Source: Nitrosomonas sp.
Lineage (GTDB): Bacteria; Pseudomonadota; Gammaproteobacteria; Burkholderiales; Nitrosomonadaceae
Direction of reading: 5' to 3'
NCBI GenBank assembly: GCA_021582655.1
Contig: CP091135.1
Coordinates: 2,393,614 to 2,429,941 of the forward strand
DNA: 36,328 nt
Each line of letters begins with the position of its first letter. The first letter of the stretch is position 1. The notes beneath the pieces were generated by a model that saw nothing but the letters and a program-made list of their open reading frames with translations, was not told where the DNA came from and made no database searches. The translations under genes and the position numbers were made by a program. This document shows, in pieces, positions 1 through 8,044 of this stretch.

Positions 1-54
1 TTAAGATCACGTATCAAACACTTGCCATTCATCTCGCATCTATATAGGCACTCA

Positions 55-77
55 ATTGGATAGTGGTGTCATCCAAT
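55..77. promoter_or_regulatory. Inverted repeat upstream of the porin gene
   Basis: Two perfect 7-bp arms, ATTGGAT and ATCCAAT, are separated by 9 bp and lie about 70 bp before the porin start. The size and position would suit a dimeric repressor or activator site. No promoter boxes are convincing around it, so this is a tentative operator only. Confidence 0.25.
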
Positions 78-144
78 CGACTCTTGCGTTAAGCTTAGCA
101 GCATTGCATAGAATTTGCGTGGACATCGGGCGAAACAGGAATCC

Positions 145-1722
145 ATGATCAAGTACTTAAGAAAAAAACGATTTTCCATTTTTGCTTGTAGTGTCGCCGT
201 CGTGAGTGGATTCCAGTCTTTGTCTGTGATTCAAGCAAAGGCATCTTCAATCACTCCGTTTGTCGAACCACTCAATACCGGTATCCGGTCTTTTACAGGA
301 GACAAGCTGTACGACATTAATTACAATTTTCCATCTTCTAAGAATGACTTGCTACTCTTAACTCAGTCGAGCGTTACCACATCGAGTACTGCGCTGCCAT
401 TTAAACCGCTGCGGTACGACGAAGATTATCGGTATCTACAAAACTCGAAATATCGACATGACTTCTGGGATCCCGTTAAGTTTATCCCCCTTAACGATCG
501 AAAAGATTGGTTTCTTTCATTCGGCGGTGAAATACGACAAAGATACGAGAGTTACCATAATCCTAATTTCGGTAGTGGCCCGGTGGACAATCGAGGAAAT
601 AATGACTATCTGCTCCAACGGTATTTATTGCATGGAGATCTTCACTTGGGGCAACGCTTCCGTTTTTTTGGTCAGTTTATGGCGAGCCTCGAAGATGGTC
701 GGATAGGTGGGCCGCGCCCTGAGGTTGATCGAAATATTTTTGACTTGCATCAGGGGTTTATGGATTTTGTTATTCCGACTGGTAGCAAAGTGTCGACCAC
801 TTGGCGGTTAGGAAGGCAAGAATTTGATTATGGCTCGGGGCGGCTCATTTCCGCACGGGAGGTTCCGAACACGCGCCGCTCGTTTGATGCCGCTCGAGTG
901 CTTCTTCGAATAAATCAATGGTCAATTGATGGATTCTGGGGGAAGCCGGTTCGTAATCGCTTTAACGTGTTTGATGATGATCCGGATCCGGACAGAACCT
1001 TGTGGGGTGCTTATGCTGTGCGACCGAATACATTTTTGCCTGATGGCCATATCGATCTGTACTACCTGGGTTTTGAAAACAAACACGGCGTATTTACTCA
1101 GAGTGTTGCAAACGAACTGCGCCACACGCTAGGAACGCGATTATGGGGGCAACCGTTGCCATGGGAATACAATATCGAGCTTATCTGGCAGTTTGGCCAA
1201 TTCGGTACCGGAAATATCAATGCTTGGGCGGTGGCAACCAATACTCGATACAGCTTCAATAGCTTGCCGCTTCGCCCACGGCTGGGTTTGACAGCCGACA
1301 TTACCAGCGGAGATCGAAATTCGAATTCAGCAAAACTGCAAACATATAACCCGCTATTTCCAACGGGAGCCTATTTTAACCTTGCCGATCTGCTAGGACC
1401 GTCAAATTTTATCCATCTCCACCCCTCAGTAGACCTACATCTCAATAATAAACTGAGAGTCACACTGGATTGGGGATTCTTCTGGCGAGAAAGTATTCAT
1501 GATGCACCCTATTCGATTGCAACTTTTCCAATTTTCTCGGATTACCTTGACCGAGGGCGATTTTCCGGCCATTCTCCAGCGATGACAATAGTTTGGGAGC
1601 TTAGTCGAAATATCACGATGCTTGCCAGTTATGTTCATTTCTTTCCAGGATCATTCTTCAATGACAACCATGAAAATAATTCCGTCGATTATTTTACGTC
1701 CTGGATCACCTATAAATTTTAG
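145..1722 (+). CDS. Alginate-export family outer-membrane porin
   Basis: The product (525 aa from this start) has a basic N-terminus with a hydrophobic stretch up to about residue 30, read as a signal peptide. A long domain rich in alternating aromatic and polar strands follows, with the opening FGGEIRQRYESY and many W/F/Y-ended strands, and the protein ends in an aromatic residue (YKF). This is the look of the Alginate_exp family of beta-barrel porins (AlgE-like), which move anionic polysaccharides or other solutes through the outer membrane. The ATG at 145 is preferred over an in-frame TTG at 115 because CAGGAA lies just before it and the protein then starts with MIKYLRKKRF. Substrate is unknown; no alginate biosynthesis genes are in view. 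Its TAG stop touches the first base of a dispersed repeat element. Confidence 0.8.
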   Translation: MIKYLRKKRFSIFACSVAVVSGFQSLSVIQAKASSITPFVEPLNTGIRSFTGDKLYDINYNFPSSKNDLLLLTQSSVTTSSTALPFKPLRYDEDYRYLQNSKYRHDFWDPVKFIPLNDRKDWFLSFGGEIRQRYESYHNPNFGSGPVDNRGNNDYLLQRYLLHGDLHLGQRFRFFGQFMASLEDGRIGGPRPEVDRNIFDLHQGFMDFVIPTGSKVSTTWRLGRQEFDYGSGRLISAREVPNTRRSFDAARVLLRINQWSIDGFWGKPVRNRFNVFDDDPDPDRTLWGAYAVRPNTFLPDGHIDLYYLGFENKHGVFTQSVANELRHTLGTRLWGQPLPWEYNIELIWQFGQFGTGNINAWAVATNTRYSFNSLPLRPRLGLTADITSGDRNSNSAKLQTYNPLFPTGAYFNLADLLGPSNFIHLHPSVDLHLNNKLRVTLDWGFFWRESIHDAPYSIATFPIFSDYLDRGRFSGHSPAMTIVWELSRNITMLASYVHFFPGSFFNDNHENNSVDYFTSWITYKF

Positions 1723-1841
1723 GAGAATGCTGATTCGTTGCGCAGGTGACGTGTTCCCTCACCCATCTTATTGATAGGTGACGATTATCGTGTTTCATGC
1801 GTCTTGCGCTTTATTCCGTTCGCCGAATTAATCAGTGTTTT
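1722..1841 (-). repeat. Dispersed TIR element, copy 1
   Basis: This is a 120-bp copy of the family described in the findings, in reverse orientation. The right end reads CCGAATTAATCAGTGTTT and the left end GGAGAATGCTGATT, so the ends are imperfect inverted repeats. An internal block CCCATCTTATTGATA is shared with the copies at 7676 and 26938 as their complement. The first G of the element is the G of the porin's TAG stop codon. About 25 bp near the left end are missing compared with the 26938 copy. Confidence 0.75.
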
Positions 1842-1883
1842 TTTTTAGCGCTATCCGGATTCCTTGAAAACTTGGATGTACAC

Positions 1884-1909
1884 TCATCGTTCCAATAATA
1901 GAACGATGA
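1884..1909. promoter_or_regulatory. 9-bp-arm inverted repeat upstream of pirin gene
   Basis: TCATCGTTC and GAACGATGA form a perfect 9-bp inverted repeat around an 8-bp AT-rich centre, 102 bp before the pirin start. The arms and spacing suit a dimeric transcription factor. Pirin/reductase clusters are often redox- or electrophile-controlled, so an operator is a reasonable inference. It could also be a weak hairpin, but it lacks a T-run. Confidence 0.45.
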
Positions 1910-2010
1910 AAATTATATTGACGGTCTACTCAAGCCATGACACGGCGAGTATATGGATTTCTTCTCAATGATTAGAAATTGAATGGAATAAACAACACGA
2001 GGGGATTGCG

Positions 2011-2877
2011 ATGAAAAATATTGTCGGTATATATGATGCGCCTCCAATCCATTGGGTTGGCGATGGTTTTCCGGTGCGCTCTTTATTTTCTTATCGAAAT
2101 CATGGAAGGTCACTCAGTCCATTCCTGCTGCTGGACTATGCCGGTCCTATGGAATTTCCACCTGCTGATCAGCCACGCGGTGTGGGGCAGCATCCCCATC
2201 GCGGGTTTGAAACGGTGACTATCGTCTATCATGGAGAAGTCGCGCACCGGGATTCCACAGGTCAAGGAGGCGTGATCGGCCCCGGTGATGTGCAATGGAT
2301 GACGGCCGGTGCAGGTATTTTGCATGAGGAGTTTCACTCTGAGTCTTTTACCCGCTCGGGTGGCTTACTGGAAATGGTGCAGTTATGGGTTAATCTGCCC
2401 GCCAGGAATAAAATGACTGCGCCGGGTTACCAAGCAATCCAGAATCAGGATATCCCAGCCATTGCCTTACCTGATGAAGCGGGCGTGCTTCGTGTGATCG
2501 CAGGAAACTATCAGCACCATGCCGGGTCTGCGCATACCTTTACGCCCATGAATGTGTGGGATTTGCAACTACATCAGAAAAAAAAGATTAGCCTGCCACT
2601 CATCGAGGATTGGAGCGCGGCGCTTGTCGTTCTGCATGGCGCAATATCCGTGAACGGCAGTGTGCCTGTAAAAGAAACGCAAATGATCATACTGGACCGG
2701 CCTGGCGATGAGGTATCCATCGAATCTCGCAGTGATGCAGTCATGCTTTTGCTCAGCGGCCAATCCATTGACGAGCCGGTGGTCGGGCAGGGGCCTTTCG
2801 TCATGAACGATCAGGCGGAAATCGATCAGGCTATCGCCGATTTTAACAGCGGGCACTTCGGAGAGCTATCGCGCTAG
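2011..2877 (+). CDS. Pirin family protein (metal-binding cupin)
   Basis: The 288-aa product matches bacterial pirins in length and layout. The N-terminal cupin has the metal-binding signature HPHRGFET at about residues 62-69, followed by HRDS and the block GDVQWMTAGAGI with HEE, which supplies the remaining His/Glu ligands. The C-terminal half is the second, less conserved cupin. Some bacterial pirins act as quercetin 2,3-dioxygenases and others as regulators of metabolic enzymes; sequence alone does not choose. GAGGGG precedes the ATG at a good distance. It heads a same-strand series with a YcaC-like hydrolase, an FMN reductase, ChrA and catalase, which suggests a role in redox or electrophile defence. 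An inverted repeat at 1884-1909 may control it. Confidence 0.9.
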   Translation: MKNIVGIYDAPPIHWVGDGFPVRSLFSYRNHGRSLSPFLLLDYAGPMEFPPADQPRGVGQHPHRGFETVTIVYHGEVAHRDSTGQGGVIGPGDVQWMTAGAGILHEEFHSESFTRSGGLLEMVQLWVNLPARNKMTAPGYQAIQNQDIPAIALPDEAGVLRVIAGNYQHHAGSAHTFTPMNVWDLQLHQKKKISLPLIEDWSAALVVLHGAISVNGSVPVKETQMIILDRPGDEVSIESRSDAVMLLLSGQSIDEPVVGQGPFVMNDQAEIDQAIADFNSGHFGELSR

Positions 2878-3013
2878 CCCGCAGTGTGTCAGAGAATTTT
2901 CATCATTCAATTTAACTTGATCCCAGAGTAGGAAATAGCGTGCAATCATGCATAAACAATGCAATGAACCATAAATTCAGTAGCTGTATGTTTTTTATGA
3001 TAAGGAGAAAGAA

Positions 3014-3640
3014 ATGAGCAAACCATATCGTCGTCTCGATAAAAATAATGCACTTGTTGCCTTGGTCGATCATCAGGCAGGGCTGCTGTCGCTGGTCCGT
3101 GATTTTGAACCCGATAGATTCAAGAATAACGTGCTGGCATTGGCGGATTTGGCTAAATACTTCAAATTGCCAACGATTCTGACCACCAGTTTTGAAGATG
3201 GTCCCAATGGCCCTCTAGTGCCTGAACTGAAGCAAATTTTTCCGGATTCGCCTTATATCGCGCGTCCGGGGCAAATCAACGCGTGGGATAATGGGGATTT
3301 CGTTAAAGCAGTCAAGCAAACGGGGAAAAAACAACTGATCATTGCCGGTGTGGTTACCGAGGTGTGCGTGGCATTTCCTGCGCTTTCCGCTTTGGAAGAA
3401 GGCTATGAAGTGTTTGTGGTAACGGATGCTTCGGGGACCTTTAACGAGGTTACGCGCGAAGCCGCTTGGAGCCGTATGGCTGAAGCCGGCGCACAGCTGA
3501 TGAGCTGGTTTGCTGTCGCCTGCGAGCTGCACCGCGACTGGAGAAATGATATCGAGGGCTTGGGCGCTTTGTTCTCCAATCATATTCCTGACTATCGCAA
3601 TCTTTTTACAGCATATACTGCAATCAAAGGCAATAAGTAG
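3014..3640 (+). CDS. YcaC-like isochorismatase-family hydrolase
   Basis: This 208-aa cysteine hydrolase has the isochorismatase-like fold. The catalytic Asp is D19 (ALVDHQ) and the nucleophile Cys is C118 in GVVTEVCVAFPA. R84 (ARPGQ) stands where many relatives have Lys, so the usual Asp-Lys-Cys triad appears as Asp-Arg-Cys; this should be confirmed by alignment. YcaC-type proteins are octameric or larger and their true substrate is uncertain. AAGGAG lies just before the ATG. The gene sits 136 bp after pirin and just before the FMN reductase, a grouping that suggests co-induction under oxidative or electrophile stress. Confidence 0.88.
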   Translation: MSKPYRRLDKNNALVALVDHQAGLLSLVRDFEPDRFKNNVLALADLAKYFKLPTILTTSFEDGPNGPLVPELKQIFPDSPYIARPGQINAWDNGDFVKAVKQTGKKQLIIAGVVTEVCVAFPALSALEEGYEVFVVTDASGTFNEVTREAAWSRMAEAGAQLMSWFAVACELHRDWRNDIEGLGALFSNHIPDYRNLFTAYTAIKGNK

Positions 3641-3746
3641 ATGATATATTGAAACAACCACAGCGCGGTTGAGCTTGAGCCCGGCCGTGCAGTATTACTT
3701 GCATATGATTGAAGAAGGCAAGTCACTGATAAATGAGGAATCGGAT

Positions 3747-4313
3747 ATGGAAGAATCTCACAAGGTCAATGTATTAGGTATTTCTGGCAGCTTGCGGCAA
3801 GGCTCCTACAATACCGCAGCGCTACGCGAGGCGGTTCAACTTGCTCCGGATGGCATGCATATCACGCTAGCTGATATCTCTGAAATTCCGCTTTATAACG
3901 AAGACATTTACGCAAAGGGATTTCCTTCGGCAGTCGAGTGCTTACGTGAGCAAATTCGATCTGCCGACGCACTGCTTTTTGTGACGCCGGAATATAATTA
4001 TTCTATCCCCGGTGTGCTAAAAAATGCGATTGACTGGGTATCACGACCACCGGAGCAGCCTTTTTCCGGAAAACCGGCCGCATTGATGGGGGCAAGTCCC
4101 GGGCGTTTCGGTACGGTGCGCGCGCAATACCATTTGCGCCAAAGCATGATATTTCTCGATGTAAAGTTACTTAATCAGCCCGAAGTAATGATTGGTAACG
4201 CACAAAATGTTTTTGATCAACAGGGCAAGTTAATTGATGCAGTGAGCCGAGAGCATATTCGCGGTTTGTTGAATGCGTTATATCAATGGACACTTTTGCT
4301 AAGGCAACGCTGA
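3747..4313 (+). CDS. NADPH-dependent FMN reductase
   Basis: This flavodoxin-like oxidoreductase (188 aa) moves electrons from NAD(P)H to FMN or quinones. The phosphate-binding loop GISGSLRQGSYN lies near the N-terminus, and TPEYNYSIPGVLKNAIDW is the family hallmark that holds the flavin ring. GSPGRFGT is here ASPGRFGT. The start at 3747 has GAGGA seven bases upstream and gives the usual family length; an in-frame extension back to 3669 also reads like protein but has no good ribosome site. The TGA stop lies inside the terminal repeat of a dispersed element, so the last residues (RQR) are encoded by repeat-border DNA. It is probably part of the stress set with the genes on both sides. Confidence 0.88.
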   Translation: MEESHKVNVLGISGSLRQGSYNTAALREAVQLAPDGMHITLADISEIPLYNEDIYAKGFPSAVECLREQIRSADALLFVTPEYNYSIPGVLKNAIDWVSRPPEQPFSGKPAALMGASPGRFGTVRAQYHLRQSMIFLDVKLLNQPEVMIGNAQNVFDQQGKLIDAVSREHIRGLLNALYQWTLLLRQR

Positions 4314-4352
4314 TTAATCGAGTGAACGAGACGAAGCGTGAGGTACCCGGGG
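4302..4352 (+). repeat. Dispersed TIR element, copy 2 (left part only)
   Basis: GGCAACGCTGATTAATCG, then GAACGAGACGAAGCG, matches the left 50 bp of the family. The rest of the element is not recognisable. The FMN reductase stop codon TGA (4311-4313) is the TGA of the terminal repeat. The remaining sequence up to the chrA ribosome site (4353-4592) holds nothing I recognise. Confidence 0.65.
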
Positions 4353-4603
4353 CGATGGCGATAAACCACTGACAGTGACGGTTGCCAGTTTACCGGAAAA
4401 GAAATGATGGAAGCGGGAAAAAGGGGCATCCTGCCATGTTGGCGGTGATATTTATTCGCGACAACATATGCTCCGCTATTTTTCGCTATTGCTTTTTTTA
4501 CTCGAAATCGAGACAATGCGCGCTATCGGGGATTCAGCAGCCTCCCCGTTTCAAGACATTTTGTCCAAGGACTGCTCTTATTGGATTTTTCCAAGGAGAA
4601 GCT

Positions 4604-5959
4604 ATGGACGCACACCAACCAAAATCCACCAACGATATACCTCCACAACCGGTTACGCTGTCGCAAGCATTCTGGTATTGGCTCAAGCTCGGCTTCATCA
4701 GCTTTGGCGGTCCGGCCGGGCAGATTGCGATCATGCATCAGGATTTGGTCGAGCGGATGCGTTGGATTTCGGAACGGCGTTTTCTACACGCGTTGAATTA
4801 TTGCATGCTGTTGCCGGGACCGGAGGCGCAGCAGTTGGCGACGTATATCGGCTGGCTGATGCATCGCACTTGGGGTGGTATCGTTGCCGGAGTGTTGTTC
4901 GTATTGCCGTCACTGTTCATTCTGATCGTATTGTCGTGGATTTACATTGCGTTCGGCGATGTACCGCTGGTCTCCGGTTTGTTTTACGGTATCAAGCCGG
5001 CGGTTACCGCGATTGTGGCGCAAGCGGCACACCGCTTAGGCTCGCGCACGCTCAAGAATAACGTGCTATGGGCGGTCGCGGCGGCGGCGTTCGTGGCGAT
5101 TTTCGCGCTCAAAGTGCCGTTTCCGTTGATAGTCGCCGGTGCGGCGCTTATCGGTTATGTCGGCGGACGGTTATCGCCGAATCATTTTAAAGCTGGCGGC
5201 GGGCACGGCCACGCCGGCCAATCCTATGGCGCGGCATTGATCGGCGATGATACGCCGACGCCGGAACATGCGCGTTTCCGCTGGTCGAGATTGCTGATGG
5301 TGGTGGCTGTGGGGGCGCTGTTGTGGCTGCTGCCGATGAGTTTGTTGGTTGCGTATTTTTCCTGGGAACATACATTGACGCAGATGGGCTGGTTTTTCAC
5401 CAAAGCTGCGTTGCTGACGTTCGGTGGTGCGTATGCGGTGCTACCTTATATCTATCAAGGCGCAGTGGAGTTTTACCAATGGCTCACTCCAACGCAAATG
5501 ATCGACGGGCTTGCGCTCGGCGAAGCGACACCCGGACCGCTGATCATGGTGGTGGCGTTTGTCGGCTTTATCGGCGGTTATGCGCAAGCATTGTTTGGGG
5601 CGGACGCACCGTTTTTCGCTGGTGCGGTTGCTGCGACCTTGGTCGTTTGGTTTACCTTTTTACCGTCGTTCATTTTCATTTTTGCCGGTGGTCCGTTGGT
5701 GGAGTCGACGCACGATAACCTGACATTCACCGCGCCGCTGACCGCGATCTCAGCGGCAATCGTCGGCGTTATTTTGAATTTGGCGCTGTTCTTCGGTTAT
5801 TATGTGCTGTGGCCGCAAGGATTTAGCGGTGCATTCGATGGTTGGGCGGCTATTATCGCACTGTTTGCCGCCATCGCATTGTTACGTTTCAAGCGCAATG
5901 TCATTGAGGTCATCGGGGTGTGTGCGGTTATCGGATTAATGTTGAAAACGCTGATGTAA
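4604..5959 (+). CDS. chrA: Chromate transporter ChrA, long-chain type
   Basis: The 451-aa membrane protein belongs to the CHR superfamily and is expected to expel chromate from the cytoplasm. It has two homologous CHR domains. The first carries FISFGGPAGQ (about 31-40) and LLPGPEAQQ (about 69-77). The second carries LTFGGAYAVLPYI and LGEATPGPL with further membrane helices. Ten or more hydrophobic segments are visible. The start at 4604 is set by AAGGAG five bases upstream; the reading frame is open further back to 4382 but that part is not protein-like. G+C is higher here than in the preceding intergenic DNA. Neighbouring reductase and catalase genes fit a chromate or oxidative-stress role, since chromate reduction makes reactive oxygen; this link is inference. 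Confidence 0.93.
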   Translation: MDAHQPKSTNDIPPQPVTLSQAFWYWLKLGFISFGGPAGQIAIMHQDLVERMRWISERRFLHALNYCMLLPGPEAQQLATYIGWLMHRTWGGIVAGVLFVLPSLFILIVLSWIYIAFGDVPLVSGLFYGIKPAVTAIVAQAAHRLGSRTLKNNVLWAVAAAAFVAIFALKVPFPLIVAGAALIGYVGGRLSPNHFKAGGGHGHAGQSYGAALIGDDTPTPEHARFRWSRLLMVVAVGALLWLLPMSLLVAYFSWEHTLTQMGWFFTKAALLTFGGAYAVLPYIYQGAVEFYQWLTPTQMIDGLALGEATPGPLIMVVAFVGFIGGYAQALFGADAPFFAGAVAATLVVWFTFLPSFIFIFAGGPLVESTHDNLTFTAPLTAISAAIVGVILNLALFFGYYVLWPQGFSGAFDGWAAIIALFAAIALLRFKRNVIEVIGVCAVIGLMLKTLM

Positions 5960-6061
5960 AGTGCAATCAGTGTAGGTTTGCCGGAAAATATTCGCGTTAA
6001 TTCGTTGTCTATCGGATGCTGCATCATGTAACCGACGATTCATACCACCCAGGAGATTGCC

Positions 6062-7519
6062 ATGAGTGATAAGCACAAATTGACTACGGCTGCCGGCGCA
6101 CCGGTGCCGGATAATCAGAATACCATGACTGCCGGTCCGCGCGGGCCGGCGCTGTTGCAGGACGTGTGGCTATTGGAAAAACTGTCGCATTTCAATCGTG
6201 AAGTGATCCCGGAACGGCGTATGCATGCGAAAGGCTCCGGCGCTTACGGGGTGTTCACGGTGACACATGACATCACAAAATACACATGTGCAAAAATCTT
6301 CTCTCGGATCGGCAAAAAAACCGAGCTTTTCGCTCGGTTCACCACGGTCGCCGGCGAACGCGGCGCGGCGGATGCGGAGCGCGATATTCGCGGCTTTGCA
6401 GTCAAGTTTTATACCGAGGAAGGTAATTGGGATATGGTCGGTAATAACACCCCGGTGTTTTTCCTGCGCGATCCGTTGAAGTTCCCCGATTTGAACCATG
6501 CGGTCAAACGCGATCCGCGCACCAATCTGCGCAGTGCCAAAAACAATTGGGATTTCTGGACGTTGCTGCCGGAAGCATTGCATCAGATCACCATCGTTAT
6601 GTCGGATCGCGGCATTCCGGCGAGTTACCGCACCATGCACGGTTTCGGCTCGCATACCTTCAGCTTCATCAATGCCGCTAATGAACGCTTTTGGGTGAAA
6701 TTGCACTTCAAAAGCCAACAAGGCATCGAAAATCTGACCAACGCCGAAGCCGAAACGCTGATCGGCAAGGATCGCGAAAGCCACCAGGGCGATTTGTATC
6801 AAGCCATCGAGCGCGGTGACTTCCCCAAATGGACGCTGAAAGTGCAGATCATGCCGGAAGCCGACGCATCCAAAGTATCTTATAACCCGTTCGATCTGAC
6901 CAAGATCTGGCCGCACCGGGATTATCCGCTGATCGATGTCGGCGTGATGGAGCTCAACCGTAATCCGGAGAATTTCTTTGCCGAAGTCGAACAATCGGCG
7001 TTCAATCCCGCGAATGTCGTACCCGGTATCGGTTTTTCACCCGATAAAATGCTGCAAGCCCGGTTGTTTGCATACGGCGATGCGCAACGCTACCGGCTCG
7101 GCGTCAATCACCATTCGATTCCGGTGAATGCACCGCGCTGTCCGTTCCACAGCTATCATCGCGACGGTCAAATGCGTGCCGACGGCAATCACGGCAGTAC
7201 ACTCGGCTATGAGCCGAACAGTCACGGAGAATGGCAGCAACAGTCCGATTTTCGCGAGCCGCCGCTGGCCGTCGACGGCGTAGCCGATCACTGGAATCAT
7301 CGCGAGGATACGGATTATTTTTCACAACCCGGAGTACTGTTCCGTTTAATGACACCGGCCCAACAACAGGCATTGTTCACCAACACCGCCGATTCAATCG
7401 GCGCCGCGCCGCGCGAGATCCAGATCCGCCATATCCGTCACTGTCTCAAAGCTGACCCGGCCTATGGCAAAGGCATTGCGGAGGCCTTGGGAATACCGTT
7501 ACAAGAAATTACCGGTTGA
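6062..7519 (+). CDS. Monofunctional heme catalase
   Basis: The 485-aa enzyme disproportionates hydrogen peroxide to water and oxygen. It is of the small-subunit, clade 3 size. Key residues are present: distal His H55 in [12 protein letters not shown], Asn N128 in [11 protein letters not shown], and proximal heme ligand Tyr Y338 in [12 protein letters not shown]. The C-terminal helical region is also complete. AGGAGA precedes the ATG. It lacks a signal peptide and should be cytoplasmic. It follows chrA on the same strand after about 100 bp. I do not see an OxyR site by eye. Stem-loops in the 3' region may end the transcript. Confidence 0.95.
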   Translation: MSDKHKLTTAAGAPVPDNQNTMTAGPRGPALLQDVWLLEKLSHFNREVIPERRMHAKGSGAYGVFTVTHDITKYTCAKIFSRIGKKTELFARFTTVAGERGAADAERDIRGFAVKFYTEEGNWDMVGNNTPVFFLRDPLKFPDLNHAVKRDPRTNLRSAKNNWDFWTLLPEALHQITIVMSDRGIPASYRTMHGFGSHTFSFINAANERFWVKLHFKSQQGIENLTNAEAETLIGKDRESHQGDLYQAIERGDFPKWTLKVQIMPEADASKVSYNPFDLTKIWPHRDYPLIDVGVMELNRNPENFFAEVEQSAFNPANVVPGIGFSPDKMLQARLFAYGDAQRYRLGVNHHSIPVNAPRCPFHSYHRDGQMRADGNHGSTLGYEPNSHGEWQQQSDFREPPLAVDGVADHWNHREDTDYFSQPGVLFRLMTPAQQQALFTNTADSIGAAPREIQIRHIRHCLKADPAYGKGIAEALGIPLQEITG

Positions 7520-7539
7520 CAGTCATAGTGTTCGGTTTA

Positions 7540-7604
7540 CGGCACAAAAACGATCATGTGCCGGTTGTTCGGGAATCCTGTCGTGATATTCCTTGTTCAA
7601 CCGG
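7540..7604 (+). terminator. Stem-loops downstream of catalase
   Basis: CGGCACA and TGTGCCG form a 7-bp stem (7540-7563). A second, larger imperfect hairpin follows directly: CCGGTTG and GGAAT pair with ATTCC and CAACCGG (7561-7604). The two share bases and would be mutually exclusive. There is no T-run, so this is not a textbook intrinsic terminator; it could stabilise the catalase mRNA 3' end. Confidence 0.35.
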
Positions 7605-7675
7605 CAATTCTGTGTATAGGAATATTTCAGAGGCCCAAACCATGTCAAAGAATTAATGTGTTCAGAAAGAACGAA

Positions 7676-7818
7676 GGAAACGCTGATTAATTCGGCAAAC
7701 GGGATGAAACGCAAGATGTAAGGAACACAGTGACCTGTGTATATCCATAAGATGGGTGAGAAAGCGCGTTACCTTTGCAACGAAGCGATTCACTCGCATG
7801 GTCAATTCGATAGTGAAA
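7676..7818 (+). repeat. Dispersed TIR element, copy 3
   Basis: The left end is the clearest in the window, GGAAACGCTGATTAATTCGG. The interior shares GGGATGAAACGCAAG, GGAACACAGTGAC, CATAAGATGGGTGAG and TTTGCAACGAAGCGATTC with other copies. The right end (from about 7801, GTCAATTCGATAG) has decayed. This copy is 156 bp from the catalase stop, so it is the least closely tied to a gene end. Confidence 0.75.
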
Positions 7819-7843
7819 TACCCTGAAATCTGTAATCGAAGGT

Positions 7844-7898
7844 TGCATGCATGCATGAATGGTTTTCGGGATTTCCCTTAGCGTAACCGTCATATAGT
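7844..7898 (+). promoter_or_regulatory. Possible promoter region of the microprotein-amidase operon
   Basis: A perfect 12-bp palindrome TGCATGCATGCA lies at 7844-7855. About 38 bp further a TATAGT hexamer at 7893-7898 could be a -10 box, 23 bp before the microprotein ATG. No good -35 box is seen, so any promoter here would probably need an activator. Confidence 0.25.
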
Positions 7899-7920
7899 GA
7901 GATCAAACAGGAGAATAGCG

Positions 7921-8043
7921 ATGGCAAATACGGACACCGATCCTGTCCATGAAGACGAAATCGATCTTTGCGGACAGCCTATTGATGATGCCGATGTAAC
8001 TGCGGATGAAGATTTACCTGTGGCTGTCGGAGGAGTGGAGTGA
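7921..8043 (+). CDS. Acidic 40-aa microprotein with C-terminal double glycine
   Basis: An ATG with AGGAG eight bases upstream opens a 40-codon reading frame that ends one base before the amidase start. The product has 13 Asp/Glu and no Lys or Arg. It has one Cys at position 17 (LCGQP) and ends in EDLPVAVGGVE with Gly37-Gly38. The pattern of an acidic helix followed by a hydrophobic-GG end resembles double-glycine leader peptides of exported bacteriocins, but almost no core follows the GG. It is not a membrane protein. The Gly-Gly codons form part of the ribosome site of the amidase gene, so the two are translationally coupled. Possible roles are leader-like export tag, inhibitor or immunity partner of the amidase, or a mere leader peptide for coupling. 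Function unknown. Confidence 0.65.
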   Translation: MANTDTDPVHEDEIDLCGQPIDDADVTADEDLPVAVGGVE

Positions 8044-8044
8044 T

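Noticed and set aside
6170-6994. Long open frame (274 codons) on the minus strand
   Set aside because: It is fully antisense to the catalase gene, whose motifs are complete; the frame is a by-product of its codon use.
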